From NCBI GenBank assembly GCA_947500295.1, contig CANMRM010000005.1:186001-250000 (forward strand): a DNA stretch of 64,000 nucleotides, given 5' to 3'. The translations under genes were made by a program, and so were the position numbers. Positions 1-7,857 of the stretch are shown in pieces. Below the pieces are notes generated by a model. That model saw only the letters and a program-made list of their open reading frames with translations. It made no database searches and was not told where the DNA came from. How positions within the stretch are numbered: position 1 is the first letter of the stretch; each line of letters starts with the position of its first letter. Source of the DNA: an uncultured Kordiimonas sp. GTDB lineage: Bacteria; Pseudomonadota; Alphaproteobacteria; Sphingomonadales; Kordiimonadaceae.

Positions 1-145
1 CGGTTGCGGCACCTCGTTCGAACATGGTGACCACCACGACCTTGATCGGGATTGGCGCTGCCTGCTCACTCGCCTGAACTTGCGGCGCAAGCATACCAAA
101 AATCAGGAACAATCTGAGAAGCCGGAGGACATTAGTCAGTTCCAA
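1..145 (-). CDS. Purine nucleoside permease (NUP family), N-terminal fragment
   Basis: Only the first 48 codons lie in the window; the gene runs off the left edge. The frame reads from a TTG at 145 and gives a short hydrophobic signal-like segment (LRLLRLFLIFGML) followed by PIPIKVVVVTMFERG, which matches the start of the mature part of NUP-type purine nucleoside permease/phosphorylase-like proteins. An AAAGGA ribosome binding site sits just upstream of the TTG. The gene begins 24 bases after the stop of the NCS2 purine permease, so the two probably form an operon for purine or nucleoside acquisition. The family assignment rests on a short N-terminal match and on the neighbour, and the substrate is not proven. 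Confidence 0.6.
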   Translation of the reverse strand, partial: MELTNVLRLLRLFLIFGMLAPQVQASEQAAPIPIKVVVVTMFERGAAT

Positions 146-169
146 AGCGAATCCTTTCCAATAAACCCG

Positions 170-1564
170 TCAAAGGACGGCATAACGGGCCACAAACAGG
201 GCCGCAATCACCACAGCGACAGGGTGAAGAGAGCGCGCGTCACCTTTGGCGATTTTGATCAAGACATGGGTGATAATGCCGACGCCAATACCGTTGGCTA
301 TGCTGTAGGTAAATGGCATCAGCACAATCACCATAAACGCAGGTGCGGCAATTTCGAGCTCGCCGAAATCGATTTTTCTCACCGAACCAATCATCAGAAT
401 GCCGACCATCACCAAGGCAGCTGATGTGGCGGAAACCGGAATGATGGCAACCAGCGGCGTGAGCAGAATGCTCGCCAAAAACAGTGTAGCAACCACAACG
501 GCGGTCAGGCCGGTTTTGCCGCCTGCGGCAATACCACTGCCACTTTCGATGTAGGTTGTGGTTGTTGATGTGCCCAGCAAAGCGCCTGCTGTCGTCGCGA
601 CAGCATCCGCCATCAGGGCACGGTTTACTCTCGGCAGGTTGCCGTTCTTGTCCAAAAAGCCGCCTTTGTCCGCCGTGCCATACAGGGTCCCGACCGTGTC
701 GAGCAGGTCAACCATGGTGAAAGCCAGAATGATGAACAGGACATCAAAAACAGCACCAAGACCAAAAGCACCCGGCCCCCAAATAGCAGCAAAATCCAGC
801 TGCAAAAAGGTGGCGCTCAAGTCAAAAGACGAGGCAACCATCTTGTCCGGCAAGGGTGTAAAACCAAGCCCCACACTGACAACCGTGACAGCCATAATAC
901 CGACCAGTATGGCGCCGCCAACGCCCCACTGTGTGAGAAAAAGCATCAAAAACAGACCGGCAACAGTCAGAATAATGGTCGGCTCGGAAAAATCCCCGAA
1001 TTGAAGAATTTGAGGCGGTGCTGCAAGCACCAGACCAACCAGCTCTCCGGTCCCTGCACCTTCGTTGGCGTACAAAATATCGACAATCGGCCCCTGGTTG
1101 ATGTCCACAACACCCGCATTATTGAGACCAATGAGCGTGATGAACAGCCCGATCCCGGCGGGTATGGCGTGCCGAACGCCTGTTGGGATTGCACTCAATA
1201 TCGCCGCCCTGGCACCTGTCGCGGTCAATAGAATGAAGATCAGGCCGGAGATGAAGATAATAGCGAGCGCGCCCTGCCAAGCATAGCCTGCCTGCAAAAC
1301 AACCGTGTAGACAAAAAAGGCGCTAAGGCCCACACCCGGGGCCTGGGCAAAGGGATAATTTGCAAGCAGGCCGGAAAGCAGGCAGCCAATCGCCGCCGCA
1401 ATACAGGTGGCCACTGCCACCGCGCCAAAATCCATACCGGTTTGCGAAAGCAGGGAGGGACTTAGAACCACAATATACGCCATCGTTGAAAATGTGGTCA
1501 GCCCGGCAACAATTTCGCGCCAGATTGTGGTTTGATTTTCGGTCAGCCCGAATATATCGCGCAT
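170..1564 (-). CDS. NCS2 (AzgA-type) adenine/guanine/hypoxanthine permease
   Basis: A 464-residue inner-membrane protein of the nucleobase-cation symporter-2 AzgA branch, which imports purine bases by proton symport. The N-terminus (IFGLTENQTTIWREIVAGLTTF), the early membrane segment with MAYIVVLSP, the APGVGLSAFF stretch and the later TSTTTTYIESGSGIAAGGKTG region are typical of this branch; about a dozen hydrophobic segments are visible and the length is normal. The start chosen is the ATG at 1564 because a GGGGGGA ribosome binding site lies directly before it; a longer frame from 1627 lacks one and adds a non-conserved arginine/glycine stretch. It precedes the NUP-type gene at the window edge, which supports a purine uptake unit. 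Confidence 0.9.
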   Translation of the reverse strand: MRDIFGLTENQTTIWREIVAGLTTFSTMAYIVVLSPSLLSQTGMDFGAVAVATCIAAAIGCLLSGLLANYPFAQAPGVGLSAFFVYTVVLQAGYAWQGALAIIFISGLIFILLTATGARAAILSAIPTGVRHAIPAGIGLFITLIGLNNAGVVDINQGPIVDILYANEGAGTGELVGLVLAAPPQILQFGDFSEPTIILTVAGLFLMLFLTQWGVGGAILVGIMAVTVVSVGLGFTPLPDKMVASSFDLSATFLQLDFAAIWGPGAFGLGAVFDVLFIILAFTMVDLLDTVGTLYGTADKGGFLDKNGNLPRVNRALMADAVATTAGALLGTSTTTTYIESGSGIAAGGKTGLTAVVVATLFLASILLTPLVAIIPVSATSAALVMVGILMIGSVRKIDFGELEIAAPAFMVIVLMPFTYSIANGIGVGIITHVLIKIAKGDARSLHPVAVVIAALFVARYAVL

Positions 1565-1671
1565 AAATCCCCCGATTGGGGCCAACCCACGGCCCCTTCC
1601 CTCCCGGGATACTGAATTAACCGGCATCCTAATTCAAGGCAGCATATGGACGATGCCCTGGAAACCAGGTC

Positions 1672-3159
1672 CTAGTCCCGTCTCTCCAGATCATCGGCCA
1701 TCCGGGCATTCGCCGGTGGTTGTGTCCAGATAGTGCGACCACTGTTCTGTTCTGTTTCGTATTGCCGAAAAAATCGCTCGAGCTCGCCGATAATTTTGTC
1801 CTGAACTTGTTGTCGCGGCGGAATCGACGCACGTTGCTCACCCAACGGATGCGCCAGATCGTACCAAAGGTCAAACGGTGCGGCGGCATCCCGCTGGTAG
1901 CGGCGAACAAGCTTCCAGCGCCCGTCCGTTGCCATGCGGCTGTTGCCGCGTTCCGCAAATTGCATGGTACGCCACCCTGCAGACCGCTCCCCGGCCAGTA
2001 GCGGTAAAAAGGACCGCCCCGGACCATAGCTGGTGTCCGGTTTATCTTCGCCTGCTGCCCACGCCCGTATGGTGGCATGGAGGTCGATCAAATCAACAAA
2101 TTCACTGCGATCCTGCATAGGACGAAGCCATGTGTCGGGCCCGTAAACCACAAGGGGTATGCGTATGGTTTCCTGGTAAAAATTGGGAGGATTGGTCGCA
2201 TTGGTTTTGCCATATAGGCCATATTGGCCAACAAGCATGCCATGATCCGACGTATAGACGACAATGGTATCTTCCAGCTTGCCCCTGCCTTCCAGCGCAT
2301 CCAGAACACGTCCGATCTGTTCATCTATCAGGGAAACCGCCGCCAGATACTGGGCCAGCTTTTCCGCATGGTCAGATGGTGTGCGTGTGTTTGGACCACG
2401 ATCGGAAAGGTCTGATGTGGCCCCGGCTCTCACCAGATCCATAGCCTTTTCACGATATTTCGCAACCAGGCGCTCCGGCAGCCCTTCAAAGGGGGCATGT
2501 GGCTCGACAAAGTTCAAACTGATGAAAAACGGCTGGTCGGGTGTTTCATCCATAAAAGCAATGGCGTTTTCGGTCAGAAACCTTGCCTGAACACCTGTAT
2601 ATTCCATCGGCTCGCCGTCCTTTGAAAAATGAACGGTGCCACGATGCAGATACTGGTTTTGCCAACCCGCCTTCAAGGCATCATAGCTGAGCCAGCGGTC
2701 AAACCCCCGCTGCGGCTTTGCGCTGTCTGTCGTTGCGTGCCACTTTCCGAAAAGTCCCACGCGGTATCCCGCTGTTTGCAGATGTTCGGACAATAGCTTC
2801 TCGCTCGCCAACCAATTGGCGTCAAAATCCTGCGTTTCAGCAAGAAAATCGTGCACACCGTGCTGAGAGGGCATTTTGCCGGTATAAAAACTGGCGCGCG
2901 ATGGTGAACACACAGGCGCCGGTGAAAAGGCGTTGGTAAATTTCACCCCCTTTTGCGCCATCCAATCCATGTTGGGGGTTTCCACGAGAGAATTTCCGTA
3001 GGCGCCAACCGCCCAGCGCGCATGGTCGTCGCCCATCATGACGATGATATTTGGTTGCCTCTTTTGCTCCTGGGCATTTGCCGACACGGTGTCAACAAAA
3101 GTGGCAAACAAAAAACTGACCAAGGTGCACACGATAAGATTTACTGGCTTTTCAATCAA
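1672..3159 (-). CDS. Secreted arylsulfatase-like sulfatase
   Basis: A 495-residue type I sulfatase, a hydrolase of sulfate esters in the alkaline-phosphatase superfamily. The N-terminal signal peptide (hydrophobic residues 6-22, probable cleavage near SANA-Q) is followed by PNIIVMMGDDH with the metal-binding aspartates D44-D45. CSPSR at residues 84-88 is the CxPxR motif whose cysteine becomes formylglycine. TSDHG with GLYGKT further on supplies more metal ligands. The start is taken as TTG at 3159, preceded by AGGAGG at good spacing and giving a clean signal peptide; a longer frame from 3378 runs through the region of the tRNA terminator and is not credible. No formylglycine-generating enzyme gene is nearby. 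The substrate is unknown; marine polysaccharide or choline sulfate esters are possible. Confidence 0.88.
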   Translation of the reverse strand: MIEKPVNLIVCTLVSFLFATFVDTVSANAQEQKRQPNIIVMMGDDHARWAVGAYGNSLVETPNMDWMAQKGVKFTNAFSPAPVCSPSRASFYTGKMPSQHGVHDFLAETQDFDANWLASEKLLSEHLQTAGYRVGLFGKWHATTDSAKPQRGFDRWLSYDALKAGWQNQYLHRGTVHFSKDGEPMEYTGVQARFLTENAIAFMDETPDQPFFISLNFVEPHAPFEGLPERLVAKYREKAMDLVRAGATSDLSDRGPNTRTPSDHAEKLAQYLAAVSLIDEQIGRVLDALEGRGKLEDTIVVYTSDHGMLVGQYGLYGKTNATNPPNFYQETIRIPLVVYGPDTWLRPMQDRSEFVDLIDLHATIRAWAAGEDKPDTSYGPGRSFLPLLAGERSAGWRTMQFAERGNSRMATDGRWKLVRRYQRDAAAPFDLWYDLAHPLGEQRASIPPRQQVQDKIIGELERFFRQYETEQNSGRTIWTQPPANARMADDLERRD

Positions 3160-3378
3160 ATTCCCCTCCTGTCGCTTCACGCCGACGGTTGAGTGCAACA
3201 ACCCTGATGCCAAAGCCGCTATGAAGCGAACTCCCTTAGTCATGCTCTCCGAGGTCAAACAAAGACCGTTGCGACGGTACAGAATTCCAAAGCGAAATGA
3301 AATCGGGTTCTTGCGGTAGACCGACCGCTTCAGCGTTGGTTTGGTGGCGCCCTGAAAGGCAACAATTGGTGTGGCCAC

Positions 3379-3403
3379 AAAAAAACCGCCTTGCGGCGGT
3401 TTG
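3379..3403 (-). terminator. Rho-independent terminator of tRNA-Arg
   Basis: On the minus strand AACCGCC, a four-base loop GCAA, GGCGGTT and a run of T form a strong intrinsic terminator. It begins a few bases after the CCA end of the tRNA-Arg gene. Confidence 0.88.
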
Positions 3404-3408
3404 TTTGG

Positions 3409-3485
3409 TGGCGCACCGGGGAGGATTCGAACCCCCGGCCCCCAGATTCGTAGTCTGGTGCTCTATCCAGCTGAGCTACCGGTGC
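3409..3485 (-). tRNA. tRNA-Arg (anticodon ACG)
   Basis: A 77-base cloverleaf including an encoded CCA. The acceptor stem GCACCGG pairs with CCGGTGC. The D arm reads GCTCAGCTGGATAGAGC, the anticodon stem CCAGA/TCTGG carries the loop CTACGAA with anticodon ACG (A34 normally becomes inosine to read CGU, CGC and CGA), and the T loop is TTCGAAT. It stands alone between two protein genes, with its own terminator immediately downstream. Confidence 0.96.
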
Positions 3486-3677
3486 ATACCAATAACGAGC
3501 GCCAAGCATACAAAGGCTTTCAGCCCCGTCTTTTGGCGTGCGGCGGAACCTAATCAGATTGATCTTGGATTGCAAGGGGGAAATCGCTTTTTCTTGTTAT
3601 CCGTTGGAAACGCCGTTAGCTTGCCCCTTAGTCGGCCTGACAAAACCCTTTTTCTACAAAGATTTAAGGTTCCACCC

Positions 3678-4163
3678 ATGGCTCAAAAGTCACTATTTTT
3701 GCTGATTTTGGCGTTTATTATGCCGCTCATGGCGGCCTGCAGCGGCGGTGGCGACTGGCCGAATCTATCTGACCGAATGCCTGATCCGGCCGAGCGCAAC
3801 AAAGTCATTGAACGCACCGACGTCACCACAACGCCTCGGCCCATCGACGAACAGCCGCAATCACCTCAGTCTGCTGCCGCGCTCCTGGCAAATGTACAAG
3901 GTGACCTTGATGTGATGACAGTGGCTTTTGAGGCTGCCATGCAAACTTGGCGCGACGGCGAGGAACCTGAGGTCAGGGACCTGTGGATGGGAGCCCAGCT
4001 TGCCGTAACGAGGCTCAGCCAGACCAGCAGCCGACTGGATACAATCATCCTGAGCGAAGCACTTGATGGGTCTGCCGTTGTGGCAGAAGCCTTGGCAGTC
4101 AAAGCACAGATAGACGAGACCGTTGCAGAAGCACGAACAGAGTTGGCTTCAAAGGCGCCGTGA
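3678..4163 (+). CDS. Small hypothetical lipoprotein
   Basis: A 161-residue predicted lipoprotein. The start MAQKSLFLLILAFIMPLMAAC is a type II signal peptide with lipobox LMAAC, so the mature protein would be anchored by the cysteine at about residue 21. A low-complexity, proline-rich stretch (residues 25-60) follows, then an alpha-helical region rich in Ala, Leu, Glu and Asp that could form helical hairpins. No enzyme motif is visible and I do not recognise a family. The ATG at 3678 is chosen because the longer frame from 3297 runs through the tRNA gene region. It converges with the P1 peptidase gene, the two stops lying two bases apart. Confidence 0.72.
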   Translation: MAQKSLFLLILAFIMPLMAACSGGGDWPNLSDRMPDPAERNKVIERTDVTTTPRPIDEQPQSPQSAAALLANVQGDLDVMTVAFEAAMQTWRDGEEPEVRDLWMGAQLAVTRLSQTSSRLDTIILSEALDGSAVVAEALAVKAQIDETVAEARTELASKAP

Positions 4164-4165
4164 GT

Positions 4166-5071
4166 TCAAGAGTTTGCCGCACTAACCGCTTTATCAATCG
4201 CCTGCACCAGACAATCAGCAGCAAGAGTGCCCAGTACAGCCATTGCCACACCTGCGTCCTGCTCTGAGTGATGGGTTCCAGTGGACAGTGCAAAAACCGT
4301 ATCTCCATCGAACGGTGTGTGGATCGGCCGGATTGAGCGTGCAAACCCGTCCTGCGCCATCATTGCGAGGCGTTTGCAGCCAGCCTTGCCCAAATCAACA
4401 TTGGTAGCTACAGCCGCAATTGTGGTGTTCGCTCCGACAAATCCAACTTTTGGCAGGTTCACCTCACCGTGCACACTGGCGTCGTCACCCAGCGCAGCGC
4501 CAAAACTGTTCACGGCGACCAGAGCACCAACAGCGATGCCGTCAGGCAAAACAAGGCTTGCCGTCCCCAAACCACCCTTCTGTGCGCCGGCCCGCGCTCC
4601 AAAACCGGCGCCGAAGCTGCCGTTGGTAACAGGCTCTCCTGCAGCTTTTGCAGCCACGATGCCCAATGACCTGTAGGGAGGTTCCATTCCCCAGTTTTTA
4701 TCGCCGCCGTTAGCCAGATCAAAAAGGATGGCGGACGGCACAACAGGCACCGTAACAGGGCTGATAGGCAACCCTACGCCAGCTTCCGACAAATAACTCG
4801 CGACCCCGTCTGCCGCGGCAAGCCCGAACACAGACCCACCGGACAGCACCAGTCCGTGCACTTTTTCGACCAGGCATGTGGGATCTAGCGCATCGGTGTC
4901 CCGGGTGCCCGGACCACCGCCGCGCACATCAACCCCCATCGCCACCGGGCTGTCCGGCACTATAACGGTAGTGCCGGTCACGACCCTTTCATCATGAGCG
5001 CTGCCAACCTTCAGGCCACCGATATCGAGAATGCTGTCATCGCTCCCGGCTTTTGCCGTTACGCTCATCAT
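4166..5071 (-). CDS. P1 family (DmpA/BapA-like, S58) peptidase
   Basis: A 301-residue N-terminal-nucleophile hydrolase related to L-aminopeptidase/D-esterase DmpA and beta-peptidyl aminopeptidases. Diagnostic stretches are VDVRGGGPGTRDTDAL near residue 50, VHGLVLSGGSVFGLAAADGV (about 72-91), the glycine-rich GSFGAGFGARAG, and VGALVAVNSFG, where the Asn-Ser pair is the expected self-cleavage point that frees the catalytic serine. The end of the frame (VFALSTG, then VLGTLAADCLVQAIDKAV) also fits. Its ATG overlaps the stop of the upstream histidine kinase as ATGA, so the two are translationally coupled. The cellular substrate is unknown. Confidence 0.85.
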   Translation of the reverse strand: MMSVTAKAGSDDSILDIGGLKVGSAHDERVVTGTTVIVPDSPVAMGVDVRGGGPGTRDTDALDPTCLVEKVHGLVLSGGSVFGLAAADGVASYLSEAGVGLPISPVTVPVVPSAILFDLANGGDKNWGMEPPYRSLGIVAAKAAGEPVTNGSFGAGFGARAGAQKGGLGTASLVLPDGIAVGALVAVNSFGAALGDDASVHGEVNLPKVGFVGANTTIAAVATNVDLGKAGCKRLAMMAQDGFARSIRPIHTPFDGDTVFALSTGTHHSEQDAGVAMAVLGTLAADCLVQAIDKAVSAANS

Positions 5072-6474
5072 TTGCCTGATCCTTCATCCGCCGGAGGGAT
5101 ACAAATGATGAAGGTGGTGCCGTCTGGTCCGGTACTTTCAAGACCAATCTGACCACCATGTGCCAGCACGATATCGCGCGCGGTCGCAAGCCCGAGCCCC
5201 GTACCGCCAGCTCGTGCGGACGAAAATGCCTTGAACAGGTTGGGGCGCACGGCCTCCGGTATGCCTGGGCCTTTGTCCTTCACGCGGATATGGCTGGTAC
5301 CACTTGGGTCTTTTTCCGCCGTGATCTCTATTGAGCCGTTGGGCCCTTGTGCTTCACCTGCATTTCGGCAGAGGTTCAGCAGCACCCGGTGAAACTGCTC
5401 CGCGTCGACAAATATGGTGAAATGCTCATCAATCGAGCAGTCAAACGTGAACTCGCCTTCGTCCAGAAGCCCGAGCGAGGTTGCGACATCAAAAATCAGA
5501 TCCCGAAGTTCCACTTCGGTCTTTTCAGGCAGCGGGTCTTCAGCTTTGCCGTGTCTGATTGTGGCCTCACACAAGGCGATGGCACGGCTAACGGCCGTCA
5601 TCAGTCGCCGGGAGACTTTCTGCACACGCGGATGATCCACCCTCTGCAGGGCGTCAGATGCCAATTGCGCTGTCGCAAGCACATTGCGCAAATCATGGTT
5701 TATTTTGGCGACGGCTTCGCCGAGTGCCGCCAGATTGCTCTTTTGCTTGAGGGACTGACGCACCTCTTCCTGCATGCGCGTGAGTTCCCGCTGGACCAAA
5801 CCAATTTCGTCTGATCGCTTGCGTCCCATCCCCACCTTATTTGGCACTTCCGGATTCCGGCGGAACGAGACAATGCTGTCTTTTACGCGCCGAATCGGAC
5901 GCACCAACATCCAGTGCAGCGCGAGATAAACCAATATTCCGGTGAACAGCGACACGATAATCGCGAGAACAAGCACATTGTTGGAATAGTTGCGCAGGTC
6001 GTTATAGAGCTCCGTTTCATCTAAGGTGATTTCCATCCAGCGGGTGCTCGATGACATGGGAGCACCCACCACCCGGATTACCCGGGACCCACCAGTGTCG
6101 AGAACATCATAAGCGTCGAATATCAACATACCGAGCGAGGTTGTGCGCAAGTCAAAGCTGGCATCCACTTCTTCCGGCATCACATTGAAGCCAAGAAAAA
6201 GGCTTCTATCCTCGTTGCGAATAATAACGGCGATGACGCCCGATTGATCGAGCAGCCGCTCTTCCAGTTGCGGGCTAACCGAGTTACCGCCACGTTCTTC
6301 AAGTGCCAGCGCTGCAATCTGAGCATTCTCAAGACGTTTTTCGAGATACTCCAGCCGGAAAGTCGCAATCGACGGCAGATACACAAAAGTGGACACCACC
6401 ATCACAAAAAAGGAGGTAAGAAGAAGCAGTCGGGATCGCAAACTAGCGGTGATGGGTCGATAATGCTCTGGCAT
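5068..6474 (-). CDS. Membrane sensor histidine kinase (HAMP, HisKA, HATPase)
   Basis: About 468 residues. Transmembrane segments lie near residues 17-35 and 167-190 and flank a periplasmic sensor region. A HAMP linker (VRPIRRVKDSI) leads to a helix with the H-box KINHDLRNVLATAQL (His260). The ATPase domain shows the N-box NLCRNAGEA, the G1 box DKGPGIP and the G2 box GGTGLGLATA. The frame stays open far upstream, but the kinase proper begins at the ATG at 6474 or the one at 6495; neither has a strong ribosome binding site. No response regulator is adjacent. The only coupled partner is the P1 peptidase, whose start overlaps the kinase stop. The signal sensed is unknown. Confidence 0.87.
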   Translation of the reverse strand: MPEHYRPITASLRSRLLLLTSFFVMVVSTFVYLPSIATFRLEYLEKRLENAQIAALALEERGGNSVSPQLEERLLDQSGVIAVIIRNEDRSLFLGFNVMPEEVDASFDLRTTSLGMLIFDAYDVLDTGGSRVIRVVGAPMSSSTRWMEITLDETELYNDLRNYSNNVLVLAIIVSLFTGILVYLALHWMLVRPIRRVKDSIVSFRRNPEVPNKVGMGRKRSDEIGLVQRELTRMQEEVRQSLKQKSNLAALGEAVAKINHDLRNVLATAQLASDALQRVDHPRVQKVSRRLMTAVSRAIALCEATIRHGKAEDPLPEKTEVELRDLIFDVATSLGLLDEGEFTFDCSIDEHFTIFVDAEQFHRVLLNLCRNAGEAQGPNGSIEITAEKDPSGTSHIRVKDKGPGIPEAVRPNLFKAFSSARAGGTGLGLATARDIVLAHGGQIGLESTGPDGTTFIICIPPADEGSGK

Positions 6475-6685
6475 GGTCCTTGTCTTCAAAACCATTCGGC
6501 GGGGAAATGCAAGTAAACAAATAACCTTAAGCCGACAGGAGGTAATTGTTGGCACCAAGCCTAACAGATAAACATTATGGTCTGGGAACCTTTGACATAT
6601 TAAAGGGCGAACGAATGATGGAAATTGGCAAAAACCCTCGCTTTCCCGAGCATTCGGGACTATAAAAACATTGCATTTTGTGCTG

Positions 6686-6714
6686 TTGACTTGGCTCACG
6701 CAAGCCGGTATACA
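6686..6714 (+). promoter_or_regulatory. Sigma-70-type promoter of rpmH
   Basis: TTGACT at 6686-6691 and TATACA at 6709-6714 are separated by exactly 17 bases, a near-consensus housekeeping promoter about 130 bases before rpmH. It is the clearest signal in the 372-base gap between the divergent kinase (6474) and rpmH (6847). A short hairpin (TCCCGA/TCGGGA, 6644-6659) lies upstream and I see no gene there. Confidence 0.75.
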
Positions 6715-6846
6715 GCGCGCTCGAATTTGATGCGCCCGTGAAACATCGGAATGCCGACCGGCTGGCAGCACTGGATTGAAGGCCCTTTGCCTGACCAACC
6801 GCAGTAAGACCGGCCAACGGCAAGGCGCGATAACGGAGTAGAAGAT

Positions 6847-6981
6847 ATGAAACGTACTTTTCAGCCAAGTGAGCTTGTCCGCAAGCGTCGGCACGGTTTT
6901 CGCGCACGCAAGGCAACTGTTGGTGGCCGTCGTGTTTTGAAAGCACGCCGTGCACGTGGTCGTAAGCGCCTGTCTGCTTAA
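6847..6981 (+). CDS. rpmH: 50S ribosomal protein L34
   Basis: The 44-residue basic protein begins [20 protein letters not shown] and ends [10 protein letters not shown], the universally conserved L34 pattern. L34 is one of the smallest proteins of the large ribosomal subunit and binds 23S rRNA. The ATG at 6847 follows a GGAG sequence at suitable spacing. It heads the conserved rpmH-rnpA-yidD-yidC-engB cluster, with its own strong promoter upstream and an intrinsic terminator downstream. Confidence 0.98.
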   Translation: MKRTFQPSELVRKRRHGFRARKATVGGRRVLKARRARGRKRLSA

Positions 6982-7024
6982 GGGCGAGCCTGCCCCGCTT
7001 TGACGGGGCGCCACAAGAAACAAT

Positions 7025-7055
7025 GCCGACCGTTCAAAGCGGTCGGTTTTTTTTT
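7025..7055 (+). terminator. Intrinsic terminator between rpmH and rnpA
   Basis: The stem CCGACCG/CGGTCGG (7026-7032 with 7040-7046), a seven-base loop and nine T residues make a strong terminator. It lies after rpmH and ends 15 bases before the rnpA start, so it probably attenuates read-through and sets a higher rpmH than rnpA output. Confidence 0.87.
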
Positions 7056-7069
7056 GCCGAAAGGAAGGC

Positions 7070-7495
7070 GTGGTGCGCCGAAGGCCGAAAATCAAGGAAT
7101 TGGCTGATAGCGGTATCGGCCGAATCACCGCCAGAGAGGACTATCTTGCGGTCGGGGCAAGCGGACGGAAATGGGTGACGCCCAGTTTTATCATGCAAAC
7201 ACTAGCTGCAGACGCACAGTCCTCAGCACGCGTTGGCTTCACAGTTTCAAAAAAAGTAGGGAACGCCGTCAAACGAAGCCGGGCCCGGCGCAGACTGAAG
7301 GAAGCCGCCAGACTGGCTTTTCCGGGCACAGCACCAGACGGTTGGTCATTTGTTCTTATTGGTCGCACCGCCGCGATCGACTATCCATTTGAAAAAATGA
7401 TCAAAGATATGCGCTGGGCTCTTGCCAAACTGGCCGGGAATGCCGACTTAAAGTCATCAGGTCCGCGCCAAAAGAAAGCCAGGCAATCCAGGTGA
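7070..7495 (+). CDS. rnpA: Ribonuclease P protein component
   Basis: The protein subunit of RNase P (141 residues), which helps the catalytic RNA bind the 5' leader of tRNA precursors. The RNP motif region reads [28 protein letters not shown], typical of the family (helix with the conserved K, R and N residues). An N-terminal strand with TPSFIMQ and a C-terminal basic tail are also present. The start is GTG at 7070, preceded by AAAGGAAGG. It lies between rpmH and yidD as in most bacteria and its stop overlaps the yidD start. Confidence 0.95.
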   Translation: MVRRRPKIKELADSGIGRITAREDYLAVGASGRKWVTPSFIMQTLAADAQSSARVGFTVSKKVGNAVKRSRARRRLKEAARLAFPGTAPDGWSFVLIGRTAAIDYPFEKMIKDMRWALAKLAGNADLKSSGPRQKKARQSR

Positions 7496-7806
7496 ACAAG
7501 CCCCAACATATCAGCCAAGGCGAGCAACCGCTCAACAGGTCGCCGCTTGCTGTTTTGCTCATGGGCATCGTGCGCGTCTATCAGCTCGTTTTGTCGCCAC
7601 TTCTGGGGCCACGATGCCGTTTTCAGCCCACATGCAGCTCTTATGCTCTGGAGGCGATCACGCGCCACGGTGGTATCAAAGGTGGCTGGCTGGCAACGAA
7701 ACGCATTGCTAAATGCCATCCTTGGGGTGGATTCGGATACGATCCTGTGCCACAAGGCACCAACAAAGCCGCCCGCCGGAATGGTAAGGGCGGCACAGTA
7801 AATTAA
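7492..7806 (+). CDS. yidD: Membrane protein insertion efficiency factor YidD
   Basis: A 104-residue YidD family protein thought to act at the inner membrane together with YidC. The hallmark sequences [29 protein letters not shown] and [24 protein letters not shown] are present in segments, with the conserved cysteines of [10 protein letters not shown] and KCHPW. It starts with GTG at 7492 inside the last codons of rnpA, implying translational coupling, and is followed by yidC. Confidence 0.95.
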   Translation: MNKPQHISQGEQPLNRSPLAVLLMGIVRVYQLVLSPLLGPRCRFQPTCSSYALEAITRHGGIKGGWLATKRIAKCHPWGGFGYDPVPQGTNKAARRNGKGGTVN

Positions 7807-7857
7807 TAAGGCCACCGGGCCGTGCGTGTCCGGCCCAAGTCTGGGGTGTTTGTACCA

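Noticed and set aside
6496-6846. Possible replication origin near rpmH
   Set aside because: rpmH marks the origin in some bacteria, but no cluster of DnaA boxes (TTATCCACA-like) or AT-rich unwinding region was found, and dnaA is absent.
6475-7128. Upstream extension of the sensor kinase frame to 7128
   Set aside because: The extension would run antisense through rpmH and the start of rnpA; the kinase has good ATG starts at 6474 and 6495.
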